64,000 bases of DNA, from NCBI GenBank assembly GCA_015178975.1, contig WHVD01000001.1, positions 3,658,001-3,722,000 on the forward strand. Direction: 5' to 3'. This DNA is from Hysterangium stoloniferum. Taxonomy: Eukaryota; Basidiomycota; Agaricomycetes; Hysterangiales; Hysterangiaceae. The notes beneath the pieces were generated by a model. That model was not told where the DNA came from and did not search any database. It was given only the letters and a program-made list of their open reading frames with translations. Of the stretch, positions 32,366 through 43,279 are shown one piece after another. Both the position numbers and the translations under genes were made by a program. Positions within the stretch are counted from its first letter, which is position 1, and each line of letters starts with the position of its first letter.

Positions 32366-35300
32366 TTAACTCTGTGTAGCAAAATCTGGGCACAAAAATA
32401 AAGTATCTTTAGCTACATGTTTTAGCATATCTGTTGCAGCAAGAAGATGTGTTAATGACTCTCTGGAGATGCCATCCAACTTCTCTGTGGAATCAACCCC
32501 CTGCCACATGTCTTTTGACCCTATGAACTTAATTCCATCTTGGATCTTGGCAATTAGACATCTTTTAGTGGCATGTTGATCTTCCACAGACTGCATCTTT
32601 CTTGACCTCATGACTGTGATGGCCCAGCACATTTGTGTGTGGAAGGGATATAGTGTAAGTTGTGACTCTGTGAACCAAAACATGTGTTTGCATGTAAGAA
32701 GTGACTGCTTGTGCATGGGACAAGTACAAGAAGTGATTTTGTCATCCATCAGTTGAACAATATATGAGATAGCATCATCAGAAAAGGTTAGAACTTTAAC
32801 CTACTAAAATTAAACCATTAGTATGTGAAATGAATGAAACAAAGAATTGAATCCCTACAGTGCCATCCATGAGGTCTTCAGCTGCCACTTCTGCTTCTGC
32901 AAATGGCACAGTTTCTGCAAGTGTTTGGCCAGCCAATTCAGCTTTACAGAGGTAGCAATTCTGAAATCCTAAGCCACAACAAAGATGTGAGTGCATGAAG
33001 TCAGGCTCAACATCTTCAGTCAGGATCTGGATTAGGTAGTCAATGTGTTGTTGTCATCCTCATCCAATGTAGTTTTTTCTTAAACTTAAAATGCCAGCTC
33101 TCAATAAAATTGTTGGTATCGATGCCATAATGGGCATGCTAAGTAGCAGATCAACCATCTAAGTCTTAGCATTAAAAGAAAAAACAGAAAAAGACCAAAC
33201 CCACCTTCCACCATGCACAAGCCCAACACTGTTTCTTGTGAATCCATTCATCTTTCATGTATTTGACCCATGCCCACTGATCACCATACTCACACTGAAT
33301 GAAAATCCATTGCTTTTCAAAGCCATGTGGGGTTTGAGATCAGAGGAGAGTGGCTAATGGGCTTGGAGATCTTTGAGCAGCTCTGCCTGATCTTCTTTGC
33401 ATCACATGTGTTTGAAAGAAATATAGAGGAATCAAAGTGAGAAGCGAGAAGAAATAAAGGGGAAAAGAAGGGTGAAAACCTTTATGATGATATTCTTCTC
33501 CCAGGCTTGCCAGAGATGCCAATGACAGTAGAGGATGCAAATCACCTGAGCATTGAATGCTTTGCTGATTCCCAAAGCCTCAGTGTCTGAACAGTTAATC
33601 ATAAATGTATTGTGATCAAGATTGCATTCCTTTCAAAGCCATTTAAGATAGTGTTCAAGGGGATAACTATTATGACATAAATGGGTAGGAAACAAGTAAA
33701 TAAATAATCAGCTTACTGAGACTCAAGATTGGTGAACATAAAAGCCAATGGCACACCTCTTCCAGTAACTTGGTCATGTGTCAAGGCTCTCTTGTTCTGT
33801 GACCACCACCTGCCTCTGGGGTTGGGTCCCCCATGCTCATGGTAAAAGGACAGAGAGGCGGATGACAGTGAACAGGCTTGGGGAGCCTCTGAATTCACTG
33901 CTCTGTCAAAGTTGGTAGCCTTCAGCTGCACACCAGTGTCACCTGCAGACCATCACTGGCACCTCCTAAACTATGACTGCAGCCTGGCAGTGGTCTTTTC
34001 TTCCTACCCACCCCCAACTCCAGCATTCACTTATGCACTAGCAATGCAAGACTTCAGTGTACCTGCAACTGTCATCGATGCCCATTAGCAGGATCTTGGT
34101 TTCTTCCTGGTGCTTCAGCCCAAATGGCATGTGCTGTTCACTGGGCAAGTTCAGCACAATCACCTCTCTTTATTCAACCATCCTGCCAACTACCACTCAC
34201 TCCAATGCATCCAGCCTGCTTCCTCTTCATTCTCCCATAGATACTATAGTAGCTATGCTCTATACAATGCTACAGAACTGCTATGTATCTTCATTATGCA
34301 ATGCGGTATATAAATGTATTAAAAAAAAAAGAACTTGGTCACATGTTAGAATGGTGTTAAGGAATACTTTTACTTGGTCTTCACCATGGCAGATATTGTG
34401 TGTTGAGTCAAGACAGACAACATCTACATATTCTGAAATTAGCTACAAACAAATTAAATGTGAATATTAAATAAAAACAGATTAAAAATTAGACATACTT
34501 TGCATTGGCAAGGAGAGCAGAAGGCAAGGGTAAATCCATTGTGAGACTCTTCCCCAGGTGTAGGCTCATAAAGTGTAGACCAGTCCTTTTTTTGCAGATG
34601 CTCCATCCAGAGTTCAATGCTCTCACTAATTAATCTATATAGAACAATGACTAAATGTGCTGATCAATTGAATCAAAAATATCACATACCTCAGAAAGCT
34701 CTTCTGATGATAACCAAAGCATTGCTTTAATTGACTTGGTGTCAAATCCATTGAAAACCCTATTGTCCAGCCAATCTCAAACTGCTGCAGGATTTGGTGG
34801 ATTTTGCATATCCTCAATGGAAGATGGATCTAATTTTTAAGTGAGTGGTAATGAAAGACTTGTAAAGACGTTTAAGTATCTCAGTGAATAAACGTTCGCT
34901 GTATTATACAATACCTAAAGACGTTTAAGTACTATATACATAGATAAGTTTTGTTTCGTGAGAAGGGAATACACATATCACTTACTCTCAGCGAATAAAC
35001 ATTCACTGAGAGATTCCCTAGCTATACTACACGTATATAAGAGTACATTCGAGAGGAGATTGAACATATGATGCATTGCGTCTTTTTGAGACATTTTGTC
35101 TCACCTTCTTCATATGCGCACTTACTTCTGCAATACTCATTATACCTAATAACTTGAGACAAGCTGATATTGTATACCATGCCCTCAGGCTGCCAATTAT
35201 AGATCACCAAAAGCTGGTTAGAGTGCACATGTTTTTCAATGTTGATATGTGCTTCACAGCCAACCTTCATTGAAGGTCGACACTTCTTCTTCTTACTAGG

Positions 35301-35659
35301 GCTAAGGTTAGGAGCTTGACAGTCACACTTCACCCCACTATGGTTGCAAATGAGGTGTTGACTCCATTCCTTCTTGCATTTCTGGCTGGATTTAGGTTCT
35401 GATGGAAAATAAGTCTTTAGGAAATTGCCATGAATGTAAGTCACATACCTGATTTATACTCATGCATTTCTGCCCATTTTCCCATCACTGAATTATCCTT
35501 CTGCCACTGTTCCCATTCCATTGGCAATAATTGCATGACATGGGGATTAGTTGGGTATATTGGTGCCTGCAGGGCATGCTTCATGGTTAATCTAAGAATT
35601 TCAGAAGGCATAGGCAAAAAAAGTGTGAAAGATTGGCCACTGTCAACTTGACAAATCAA
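32366..35659 (-). pseudogene. MULE transposase, FAR1/SWIM type, decayed and multi-exon
   Basis: Minus-strand order: N-terminal Cys/His-rich DNA-binding region (CNHSGVKCDC, RPSMKVGCEAHI; 35022-35444); first catalytic Asp block CLDSTHNICHG (about 34405); after the SINE, TGRGVPLAFMFTN (33725-33765); FMINCSDTEALGI, where the family Asp is Asn; CHWHLWQAWEKN; WVKYMKDEWIHKK; IDTNNFIESWHFKFKK; and a C-terminal SWIM zinc finger CTCP...CKHMFWF (32690-32749). GT...AG introns are likely at several places, for example near 34497 and 33713. Frameshifts and stops (one probably CGA to TGA) make it inactive. Confidence 0.8.
33782..34331 (+). mobile_element. SINE-like retroposon inside the MULE
   Basis: A 550-bp insert ending in A10 (34321-34330) and flanked by 15-bp duplications AACTTGGTCATGTGT (33767-33781) and AACTTGGTCACATGT (34332-34346; two differences). 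Removing it restores the MULE frame (LTCDQV/LTHDQV-TGRGVPLAF). An A tail plus a long duplication indicates LINE-type target-primed insertion. No RT. A GGTTGGGTCCC near 33820 resembles a Pol III B box weakly; a tRNA origin is not established. Confidence 0.75.
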
Positions 35660-35840
35660 AGATGCATCTGATCACATGCTTCTGTGGTTAGACCATGAGT
35701 CCTCCACAACTCATGTCAACTTTCTACATAATATGGCAGCCAGAATGATGCCAGCCAACAGCCCTCTGGTAACTTAATGACCTGTGTGAACTTATTACAT
35801 GATAGGTGCTGGCCTTTGGTTGGAGGTTTTAAGCACACAC

Positions 35841-36016
35841 TCCTGCCTCCACACCTTGTATCCACCTTGGCCCTCTTGTCCTTATTCTGCCTGCAGTATC
35901 CTTTTTCCTTTCTTATTTTTGCTTGCCACATTGCCATCCCTGCTGTGTAGCAAGACACAGCATTGTTGCTGTTGTCTTCTTCATTGGGCTATATTTGTTA
36001 AAAAAACAGGTACTAC
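35841..36016 (+). repeat. Copia 3' LTR, right part (tentative)
   Basis: The sequence after the MULE duplication continues the interrupted copia LTR. The right edge is a guess at GGTACTACA (36016). Confidence 0.4.
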
Positions 36017-36623
36017 ATGTCTTCCTGACAGCCAACTATAATGGTTGTTTTTTTTGCTTGTAGTGTGAAAGTTGTTTGTAGCTCATTTTTATTTATTTAT
36101 GTTTTTTATTTATTTAATTTTTCCTCAGTAGCCAATGTACCATTTCTGTGTCCTCCACATTTTGTACTTAACTAGAAATAACTCAATATAATTAACCATA
36201 TTTAATTCTATTTATTTGTTAAGAAAATAATCCAATATAAAATGAAATAATGGAAATAATGATAAGTCTTCCTAGTGATCCTAGAGCACCTAGCTGAGGC
36301 CAAGATAGCTAGCAGACAGCTGAGATAGCTATTATAGACCAACTTGACATTAAAAAAATACCACTCAGTAAATACAGTAGCTGAGCTTGGGCTACTATAC
36401 TAGCTAGCTAGAGTATTTACAGATTTCCCAATTTCCTGATGTGAGCCTCATCTCCTGTCAAACATTCAGGAATTCTAAGTACATTTGAAGAGATTGTCAT
36501 GACTTGATGCAGCACTCACCATGGACTATGTCCAATGACCTGTTGAAATGTAGAAAGTGAATGGTGAGCTAGGACCTGTTCCCAGATCCTGCCCAGAATC
36601 CAACTTCTTGCTAATACTACTCC
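36017..36623. other. Spacer, nothing recognised
   Basis: AT-rich with scattered GCTAGCTAG-like motifs near 36400. No ORF, LTR edge or RNA gene could be supported. Confidence 0.5.
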
Positions 36624-36883
36624 TGTTAAGTGTTGTGGAGGCTCACAGAGGGTTTCCGGAGAAACCTGTGGATAATCCGGTAGGACTTGGCTTCAGCTTG
36701 GCTGTGCCCTCACAAGATCATGATGTCCAATTTCAAACAGGTGGACGGGAAACCCAGGGAGTCTTGGTGTAGTTGATAGATCAATAGGTTGAACAGTCGA
36801 TAGATTGGGAGACCAGTTGGAAAGCCTGTAGGCTCCAACAAGGTCAAAAGCATTGTATTTCGAAGATGAGAGATGGGGATGGA

Positions 36884-38015
36884 TGTTACAACCCGTTCCC
36901 GGATGTTTCAATATCTGACATCTGACATCTGACATCTGACATCTGACTTCCAACTATGGAACATTATAGTTACCATACCTTCCATATTCTTCTGTTATGA
37001 CCCGTTCCCGGATGTTTCAATATCCAACTTCCGATCTCCGACTTCCGACTTCTGATCCCCGACTATGGAACATCATAGTTACCGTATCATCTGCATTCTT
37101 CCCTTGTTCCGCATTTGGTAATTTGTCCGTTGACAAGTATTCACTCGTTTGTTTGTTGTATTCCCGTTTTGGAATATTGTCTCCCTAATATCTCTTATTG
37201 TATTTCCGTTTTAAGAACACTTCCGTTTCCGTCTTATTGTGGTCTTAGTTTGTAGTACAATAACGAGTAGACTTATATTAGTTTCCGCAAATTTGTACTT
37301 TACCTTAGATCTGATATCGACTTAGTTTCTTATTCCTCCTCCTGTCTTTCTGTACGCTCGATATTCGGAACTCTTTGGAACTCTGAATATCCATATCTTC
37401 TGTTGTAAGTTTTACTTCCGAAATTAAGGACATTGAGCGTTTGCGTAGAGGCGCAGCACATAAGCTGAAGCCGACGTCCTGACCCTATCCACGAGTTTCC
37501 GACTTCCCGGTGACTTTCCGATAGTTCCGGAATAAGTTCCCGACACGGCACTTAACATCTTCGCTTGTTCTGCATTTGGTAATTTGTCTGTTGACAAGTA
37601 TTCACTTGTTTGTTTATTATATTCCCATTTCGGAATATTGTCTCCCTAATTCATCTTATTGTATTCCCATTTCAGAATACTTCCTTTTTGTCTTATTGTG
37701 GTCTTAGTTTGTAGTACAATAATGAGAAGACTTATATTAGTTTCCACAAATTTGTACTTTACTTTAGATCTGATATCAACTTATTTTCTTATTCCCTCTT
37801 CCGCCTTTCTGTATGCTTGATATTCAGAACTCTTTGGAACTCTGAATATCCATATCTTCCATCATAAGTCTTGTCTTTGAAATTAAGGACTTCTGAGCAT
37901 TTGCGTAGGGCACAGCACATAAGCTGAAGCCGATGTCCTAACCCTATCCGATAGTTCCCGACTTCCTGGTGATTTTCCAATAGTTTCAGAATAAGTCCCG
38001 ACATGGCACTTAACA
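36884..38015 (+). repeat. Solo LTR2 inside LTR1, itself split by a second LTR2
   Basis: TGTTACAACCCG ... GGCACTTAACA, with perfect 5-bp duplications ATGGA (36879-36883 and 38016-38020). Its own length is about 562 bp after removing the nested copy. A 7-bp microsatellite (CTGACAT, about four copies, 36913-36945) lies near its start. Confidence 0.88.
36993..37557 (+). repeat. Solo LTR2 nested in another LTR2
   Basis: TGTTATGACCCG ... GGCACTTAACA, 565 bp, flanked by perfect TCTTC duplications (36988-36992 and 37558-37562). Same family and orientation as its host. Confidence 0.9.
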
Positions 38016-38751
38016 ATGGAGTGGGATATACATATGCTAAGTAACTGAGGGAGAACTTAGTTGATTTTCTGACCAGATTGTATGTACCACATTAGCTAGG
38101 CTATATAGACTGTGGAATGTATGCAATACCAAATCTGGTAATAATGAAGATCAAAACAAGTAATTATGAAACAAGACAAGTAAACACCAAACTAGGTGTT
38201 AGGGATAGAATGGAATGGAGTGGGGTGCAAAACATAACAGGTCATTCGACCATAATGGGAATGAAGCTCAGTTAGAGAGCTGATGGGTTGTCTGAGTGGA
38301 GTCTGGTAACTGGTGTGTGAGACAGAGTCAGATATAGACAGGTACAACATGCATGGGTCCTGGTGGGTATTCTGATGACTGGTGCATGAGACACAGAGGG
38401 TCAGGCATAGACAGGTTTGACATCTGGGTCCCAGTGGGTTGTCCAGTTATGAACTTCAACTTGGTGGGTATAAAGAGTCAGGTGCATGCAAGGTGGGGTC
38501 CAGATGCCAGCAGGTGTTCAAGTTAGCTGTAGCCTGGTGGGTATAGTGAGTATAACCTGGAAAACTATATACAATAGGTTCTATTAATTGACTCTGAATT
38601 CTTTAGGATATAATATGGAGAATTGTTTCTCATGGTTGGTGGCTAACAATATAATAGTTTCTCAGAAGATATATCACTATTTAAAGATGGAGTTTTGTAG
38701 AAATATAAAGTTTACCAATAAACATCTGGTATTATAGTAATTATGGACAAC

Positions 38752-39357
38752 TGTTAAGGGTGCATACATGGAGGGTTTCTGGAGAAACCCATGGGAAATC
38801 TGGTAGGACTTGGCTTCAGCTTATAGGCTGTGCCCTCATGAGATTGTGTTGTCCAATTTCAAACAGGCAGACGGGAATCCTGGGGAGTCTGGGCAGGTTT
38901 TGTGGGTTGAGAGGTCGGGGAGTTGAGATAGATAGGTTGGAGATTGAGTGATAGATGCATCAGAGCCCATGGGCTCTGACTAGTAAGAGCAGTGTGATTC
39001 AAAGAGGAATTTAGAGCAGAAAATATACTAAGATTACTGGGGAGAATCTAAGCTGATTTTCTGACTGGATTGTATGTACAACATCTGCCAGACTATATAG
39101 ACTGTGGAATTAATAACATACCAAACCCAGTAATAATGAAAATGAAACTAACAAACATGAAACAAGATAAGTAAACACCAAACTTGGTGTTAGGAACGGG
39201 ACAGAATGGAGTGGAGTCTGAATTGTGACAGGTCATAAAACCATAATTGGAACGGAGCAGAGTGGAGTCCAAATCGTGACAGGTCATTTGACTATAATGG
39301 GAATGGGGCTCAGTTATAGGGATGATGGGTTTTCTGAGTGGGGTCCAATGACTGATG
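38752..39357 (-). repeat. LTR1 family, copy c (partial)
   Basis: Starts TGTTAAGGGTGC and stops abruptly at about 39357, where LTR1 sequence restarts from near its beginning (AAACCCGCGGAATATCC). The junction looks like an LTR-LTR recombination or tandem duplication. Confidence 0.7.
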
Positions 39358-40930
39358 CAGAAACCCGCGGAATATCCGGTAGGACTTGGCTTCAGCTTAT
39401 AGGCTGTGCCCTCGCTAGATCATGTTGTCCAATTTCAGACAGGCAGACAGGAATCCCGGGGAGTCCAGGTGGGGGTTGTGGTCGAGAGGTTGTAGGTCGG
39501 AGGTTGTAGGTTGGAGGTTGTGGGTCATAAGTCGAGATTAGTGAGAGAGATAGATGCGCCGGAGGCCATGGGCTCCAACTAGTGTGAGCAGTGTAATTCA
39601 AGTAGGGTTTTAGAGTGGAAAATGTATTAGATTACTGGGGGGAATCTAAGCCAATTTTCTGACTGGATTGTATGTACAACATCTGCCAGTTTAAATAGAC
39701 TGTGGAGTAAATTTCATACCAAATCCAGTAATAATGAAATGAAATGAGCAAAACATAAAACAGGAATAGTAAACACCAAATTGGTGTTAGGAATGGGACG
39801 GAACAGAGCGGAGTCCGAATAGTGACAAATCATAAACCATAACGGGAAACAGAGCGGGAGCGGAGTCCAAATCATGACAGGTCATTTGACTAAAATGGGA
39901 ATGGGGTTCTGTTAGAGAGGTGATGGGTTTTACTGAGCGGGGTCCGGTGACTGATGTGGTCCGGTGACTGACGTGTGGGATGAGGTCAGAGATAGACAGA
40001 GATGGAGTCCAGTGGGTTTTCCGTGACTGAAACACAATGTAACGAAGATGAACGTAGACAAGGCTGATGTACGGAGTCCAGTGTTAAGTGCCGTGTCGGG
40101 AACTTATTCCGGAACTATCGGAAAGTCACCAGGAAGTCGGAAACTCGTGGATAGGGTCAGGACATCAGCTTCAGCTTATGTGCTGCACCTCTACGCAAAT
40201 GCTCAATGTCCTTAATTTTGGAAGTAAAACTTACAACGGAAGATATGGATATTCAGAGTTCCAAAGAGTTCCGAATATCGAGCGTACAGAAAGATGGGAG
40301 GAGGAATAAGAAACTAAGTCAATATCAGATCTAAGGTAAAGTACAAATTCGTGGAAACTAATATAAGTCTACTCGTTATTGTACTACAAACTAAGACCAT
40401 AATAAGATGGAAACAGAAATGTTCTTAAAATAGAAATACAATAAGACATATTAGGGAGACAGTATTCTGAAACGGGAATACAACAAACAAACGAGTGAAT
40501 ACTTGTCAACGGACAAATTACCAAATGCGGAACAAGGAAGAATGCGGATGATACGGTAACTATGATGTTCCGTAGTCGGGGATCGGAAGTCGGAAGTCGG
40601 AGATTGGAAATCAGATATTGAAACATCCGGGAACGGGTTGTAACATCCGGCGGGAATTCTGGTAAACTGATAATGGGTGCGTATAAGTTAGTGCCCAGAG
40701 TCCGGCAGGATTTCCAGTTGTAACAGATGTGTGGGACAGGGTCAGACATAGACAGGAATGGAGTCTGGTGCGTATTCTGGTGACTGATACATGAAGTAAC
40801 AAAGTCGAATGTGGGCAAGTCTGATGTACAGAGTCTGGCGGGAATTCTGGTAAACTGACAATTGGTGCATATAGGGTGTGGGTGCATATAAGTTAGTGCC
40901 CAGAGTCTGGTGGGAATTCCAGTCATAACA
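39358..40930 (-). repeat. LTR1 family, copy d (3' LTR of gypsy B), with LTR2 inserted
   Basis: Runs to CCAGTCATAACA at 40930, directly followed by a polypurine tract on the minus strand (complement of 40931-40943, ending GGGAGGGTAC). It is therefore the 3' LTR of the minus-strand gypsy B. Interrupted by LTR2 at 40082-40645. Confidence 0.8.
40082..40645 (-). repeat. Solo LTR2 in LTR1 copy d
   Basis: TGTTAAGTGCCG ... GGGTTGTAACA on the plus strand, 564 bp, flanked by TCCAG (40077-40081) and TCCGG (40646-40650). The single difference in the duplication is a CpG-type G-to-A change. Confidence 0.85.
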
Positions 40931-43277
40931 GTACCCTCCCTTTATGCTGAAGTCCCAAAGAGGCTCTAGAACTTGATAAGGTTTTTGTCAGCTACACGCA
41001 TGTGTCAAAAGTCATATCGGTTACATGTATGTGTCATAAAGTCACGTGATCTGGACGTTAAGGTTCAGATGCGATGAGCCTCTCAAAGTGAGGTGCTCGC
41101 TTGTACATGAGCAGCCCACGGGGTCCGTGGCATGGGAAGCAAGTGGGTCAGATGGGAATTCGGCTTTGGATGAGGTCCTAGGGTGGATTGCTGATTTAGG
41201 ATAGATGTCCCATCATCTAGTTAATGGGTCAGGTTTGCTGCCAAGATGACCGGGTCAGAAGCAGATAATCATATTGAAGGCTGATAGGTATTCAGACCAG
41301 TGGGCCTGCCAGCGGGTCAAAATTTTCATGGTAGAAAAGTATTCCAGGTTCTTGTGATCTGTTACAACATCAATTGGAATTCCCAAGCCTTCCAAATAGT
41401 GTCACCACGTTTTGAAAGCTGAAAGTCTGGGACAGAAAAGCCATGGGGTGGACTTCTCCGTCAGAGTCCTGGATAGACAGAATGGCTCCAAGTGCATAGT
41501 CTGAGACATCCATCTCAACAATGAGTGGAAAGTCCAGTTTCCAATGCAACAGAATTGGAGCTGAAGAAAAAGAATCTTTTAAAAGATTGAAAGCTTTTTG
41601 ACACTTATCATTAAAATTCCACAGAGTATCCTTACATGTAAGACAGGTAAGGGGAACCGTGATTTCGGAATATCCATGGATAAACCATTGGTAAAAATTG
41701 GCAAAGCCAAGGAAAGATTGTATATCTTTGACTTTTATGGGTTCTGGCCAATCTTTGATGACTTGTACTTTAGTTTCATCCATGCAGAGTCTGCCGGGTC
41801 CCATTATGAAACCTAGATAGTCCATGTCAAAAGTACATTTTTTACCATCCACGTAAACCATGTTGTCTGAGTCTCTGGAGAACTTCACAGACTTGTTTGT
41901 TGTGTTCCATGGGGTCCTCGGAGTAGATAAAAATGTCATCCAAGTAAACAATGATGCATACATCGAGCATGTCAGAGAAAATATCATTAATAAAATGTTG
42001 AAAAACAATTCCGTGGAGCATCGAGCAGGTCAGATATAAGTGGAAGTGTGAGAGGTATGGCGAAATACACTCAGGAAATATAGTTGGATGAGCTCTTACT
42101 ATATTTCCTTTATTATTTCTGTTTTCTCTCTTTTATTATATCTATAATTAGTTCGACGACCTATGTATGCGGTACATCGACTCTTGTGGGCGCACACACG
42201 CCAGACTTATGTATTCTAGCGCCCGTAGTTTAGAACTCAGACACTTTTTACACCGCAACCACGACTTACCCAGACACCTGTTAGTGTCCTGTAAGTTGTG
42301 ATTGGTGTATCGTCTTGACCATCACAGACGGGCTTTAGCTATCTACTCAATCTGAGTTTCGAACTGTACCAGTCGAAACTCAATCCTTATCTCAACCTGT
42401 GTGGACTACATCCATGCTACTCTATTATTCGACTCTCTACTTACTCTACTTTGCACTCGAGCAGGCGTTCAGAATCGCACTTAACAGTCGATTCTACTTA
42501 TTCGTTCTAGCTATCTACCTACTTTAGATAGCCACTTCTCTCTACCGTATTGAACTAAGCAGTCAATACACATTCAGTCTGTATTAGACTTAGACAGTCA
42601 ATACATCCTGGTATCGTACCTAAACGGTCAATATTCTTCGTATATAGAACGGTTAGAACTTCCGCCACTCTTCACAGGAAGTGGATACTTATCCTTTTTT
42701 GTGACAGCATTCTGAAATCAACACATAGTCTAAGGGATCCATCCTTTTTCTTAACAAACAGAACAGGTGCTCCAAAAGGAGATTTTGAGGGTCTGATAAA
42801 ACCTATGGACAAATGTTCATCCAGGAAATTGCAGATTGTGGAAAGTTCTGTGGACGAGAGCGGGTAAATATGTCCAAGGGGTGGCTGGGCACCTTCTTTG
42901 AAATCAATTTTTAAGTTGTACTCTCTGTGGAGCAGAAGCCGGTCAGCTTTTCGCTTACTAAACACATCTGTGAAATCATGATATTTTTTCAGGACACTTT
43001 CTAGATCAGCAGTTTGCTCAGATACAGATGCCGGGGTTGAAAAATGGCCGGTTGCTTCATCAATTTTTAAATTGATAGTGAATGCCTGGGATCCATCCAT
43101 TTTTGTAGCCCTAATAAATGCTGCAGCATTAATAAGAGAAATAGATGGAGGTGCCATGGAGTCTGGGAAAGCCATGGGTGCTGTAGGGATCACAGGAGTC
43201 CTCAAGACTGCAGGTGCCAGAAAGGCCATGAGTGCTATGGAGGGCCGTATTGGGTACAGTTGTCTCGGAAGCCGTAA
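40931..43277 (-). pseudogene. gypsy B pol: RT and RNase H, integrase deleted
   Basis: Minus strand: RT fingers [15 protein letters not shown] and [15 protein letters not shown] (42700-43229), an LTR-S insertion (42046-42676), a deletion of the RT block between LLDAP and the palm, the palm with YLDD (about 41934-41945), FLGFANFYQWFIHGYS, RNase H (DYALGAILSIQDSD), TDHKNLEYF and an RNase H tail near 41250. Integrase is missing: RNase H remnants run almost directly into the polypurine tract at 40943. Copy of the element-A family. Confidence 0.85.
42046..42676. repeat. Solo LTR, family S, copy 2
   Basis: TGTGAGAGGTAT ... CTCTTCACA, 631 bp, perfect 5-bp duplications GGAAG (42041-42045 and 42677-42681). 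Opposite orientation to copy 1 at 835-1237. Copy 1 is about 230 bp shorter. Confidence 0.88.
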
Positions 43278-43279
43278 TT

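Larger units (their letters stand above)
32153..35840 (-). mobile_element. MULE DNA transposon with TIRs and 9-bp target duplication
   Basis: The left end (32153-32252) and right end (about 35740-35840) are ~100-bp inverted repeats sharing GCTTAAAACCTCCAACCAAA. Flanking 9-mers TCCTGCCTT (32144-32152) and TCCTGCCTC (35841-35849) differ by one base: the 9-bp duplication expected for Mutator-like elements. The element is 3,688 bp, transposase on the minus strand, and inserted in the copia LTR. A SINE-like insert (33782-34331) sits inside it. Confidence 0.88.
36624..38540 (-). repeat. LTR1 family, copy b, hosting nested LTR2s
   Basis: Starts TGTTAAGTGTTG (36624) and follows the LTR1 pattern (GGTTTCCGGAGAAACC, GGTAGGACTTGGCTTCAGCTT, TTGATTTTCTGACCAGATTG, GTGTTAGGGATAG). 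It is interrupted by LTR2 at 36884-38015. The right end is decayed, no TAACA found, so 38540 is approximate. Confidence 0.7.

Noticed and set aside
33782-34331. Gene fragment captured by the MULE (Pack-MULE)
   Set aside because: An A tail and a 15-bp target duplication indicate retroposition instead.
34057-34470. 137-codon ORF on the plus strand
   Set aside because: It lies across the SINE-like insert and MULE exon antisense; no family resemblance.
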